A stretch of DNA of 64,000 nt from Arthrobotrys musiformis. Taxonomy: Eukaryota > Ascomycota > Orbiliomycetes > Orbiliales > Orbiliaceae. Both the position numbers and the translations under genes were made by a program. Below the pieces are notes generated by a model. It worked only from the letters and a program-made list of their open reading frames with translations, searched no databases and was not told the origin of the DNA. The DNA lies in assembly GCA_036971715.1 (NCBI GenBank), contig JAVHJL010000004.1:3596001-3660000 (forward strand), written 5' to 3'. This document shows, in pieces, positions 62,402-64,000 of this stretch (position 1 is the first letter of the stretch; each line of letters begins with the position of its first letter).

Positions 62402-64000
62402 CCCTTCCTAATACCTATATGTCCGTATATATAATGCTATAGCAAAGTCGTACCAGTTGAATATCGGATGAACGAGTGATTCGAATGAAAGTGATAAAAA
62501 AGAAGAACAAGAACAATGATCTACCAGTTCTCGGACTATATTTTTTTTCGTGCGGGCCGAATGGAAGTTGAGCTTGAAGTAAGGAGTGAGAAAAAATAGC
62601 GCTAAGCCCAGAATTATAATTATCACCAGAATCCCAAGCTGAAATGCGAAAAGAGCGTGCAGAACAAAATGTGACCTGTTGTGACCAATATGTTGGAATT
62701 CTGGATCTGTTGAATTTGTGTTGAACGAGTGGGAAATGGGACACCAAAAGGGAAAGGCCGAGGTCTCGAAGGAAGGCTTCGGGCGGGATGCAAGGGCCTC
62801 TGCTCTACTGCCCGCACACAACTGGTGAAGCCATTCAATTGCAAGTATTCTCAAGTAAGGAGCGTGGTGGTGATGTATCCCATCGAAAAGATCGTTCGGT
62901 CGAGCCCGGAATGTTCAATTATACGGAGTGGTGGCTTACAAGTATAGGAAGACTAAACGCCCAGAAGAGACCTTCTGGGTGGCCCGATTCCTTTATATTT
63001 AATAAACATAGATCTGTCGACAATTATAAAAACTCAATAGCAATGCACTGCATGTACTAGCCAGCCGGAACCAAACGGTTACCTTGCTTAAGCTTGCAGT
63101 CCTAGTAAGTACAGAAATACACACTTCCAAGTTTGAAAAGTTTCACCAAGACATTTCGAAAGCGCACATGTTTCTAATCGTCTGGTGTATTTTTTGTTTA
63201 AACGCTTCAAGCTGCACATATGCACATGCGGTGCTTTTTCTTCTTCTTCTTGATCTTGTTTTTTACCGGCTTTTCCTAGCTTATAGCACTAGTTAGCCAT
63301 AGGTTGGAAAACAATTGGACCGTGTGCAAAATGTATTTCTGGTTACCTTTTCCTGATTATCATCAAGAGCAGATCTTGGCTGCCGGGTGCCAATAAATGA
63401 AAGGATGTTGTTGCCTTTCGCATCCAGAAGCCGTTTATGTTCGCGCGACACAGATCATTCACAAACTTAAGGCCGAGGGGGAGGGGATCCGACAGAGCTG
63501 AGTTCGATCCTCAAACTGGTACCCTGGCAATAATCATGATCTGCTACTATGGCTGTGTCTTTTTTTTTGTCAGGCGCTTCACCCTCCCCCCGAAGTTTAC
63601 AAGTCGATACGATTGATAAAAGAAACAACCCCTGTTCTAATATCCTGTCACTCTTTTCTTTCTTCACAGAATGTTACTGTGAGAAGAAGAAAATATGGAT
63701 ATTCTACTTAAGCATAAATTTTAGGTTACATAAGTGAAAGGGAAGCGTTCCAGTGATATTTTATCGGGATGTTGTGGCGTCCGCCTCCTCGCTGCATCCG
63801 AGATGCACCTGCAGCTATCTTTTGACCGCCGTTAGATTATATATAGATGATGCACAATTTAGATTTCGTGGTGTATACTAACTATCTACCTAAACTATAC
63901 TATCTTTAAAAAGCGCTACGGCTAAATTTTCAACTACTGCAATGTCACCTTATATCCAAGGAAACTAGTACGCATGCGTAGGTGTAGAAAATTTTCGGAG
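62402..64000. other. Terminal intergenic region
   Basis: No credible gene is seen in the last 1.6 kb. ORFs opposite 62408-62854 overlap the likely leader of the preceding gene and lack an ATG at their annotated start. Confidence 0.5.

Noticed and set aside
62408..62854. Minus-strand ORF with a hydrophobic stretch (LGILVIIIILGLALFFL)
   Set aside because: It starts from a non-ATG codon, overlaps the probable leader of the 62401 gene, and the hydrophobic run comes from a T/A-rich sequence. No start or family support was found.
1..64000. CRISPR arrays, viral insertions, and NRPS/PKS biosynthetic clusters
   Set aside because: No regularly spaced direct repeats, no viral genes and no modular synthase frames were seen. 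The FAD oxidoreductase has no biosynthetic neighbours.

Overview
The window comes from the nuclear genome of a filamentous ascomycete (Pezizomycotina). The evidence is: many short spliceosomal introns (about 50-130 nt, GT...AG, usually with a CTAAC-type branch point); yvc1, erg1, a Nudix/YSA1 enzyme and a fungal MscL homologue, all read cleanly after splicing; an intron-split U6 snRNA gene; and many secreted proteins with Kex2 sites. Class-level placement is not possible by eye. I see no transposase, CRISPR, viral gene or classical biosynthetic cluster.

Layout. 1-7.5 kb: a proline-rich two-TM protein, a small three-exon soluble protein and a 12-cysteine GPI-type surface protein. 7.5-13 kb: AT-rich and gene-poor, holding one small two-exon secreted peptide with a CBM1-like cysteine pattern (11091-11433). 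13-22 kb: a cytosolic-looking bicovalent FAD oxidoreductase with an odd tail, a coiled-coil protein, and two related Kex2-processed secreted proteins. 22.5-31.3 kb: a housekeeping block with the vacuolar TRP channel yvc1, squalene epoxidase erg1, a degenerate RNase III-like protein and a SPRY protein. 32.9-43 kb: a secretome block with a subtilisin-like protease, two members of a 12-cysteine family, and a protein with the CNADNCLR motif. 44.4-54.5 kb: a 1,321-aa unrecognised intronless protein, a second degenerate RNase III-like protein, a secreted protein with an octapeptide minisatellite, an F-box protein and a Nudix hydrolase. 56-64 kb: the third 12-cysteine protein, U6 snRNA, the MscL-type channel, an intron-containing tRNA-Gly(GCC) and a one-TM protein.

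I count 24 well-supported protein genes plus two weak ORFs. Ten of the 24 carry signal peptides. The most interesting points are: (i) a dispersed three-member secreted family in which each protein appears to be a tandem duplication of a six-cysteine module; (ii) two RNase III-fold proteins that lack most catalytic acids but share a phase-0 intron at the same place; (iii) a U6 gene whose intron contains a B-box-like promoter element; (iv) paired AATCAC/GTGATT inverted repeats upstream of erg1. All exon boundaries were deduced by hand from splice signals and reading frame and have not been checked against transcripts.
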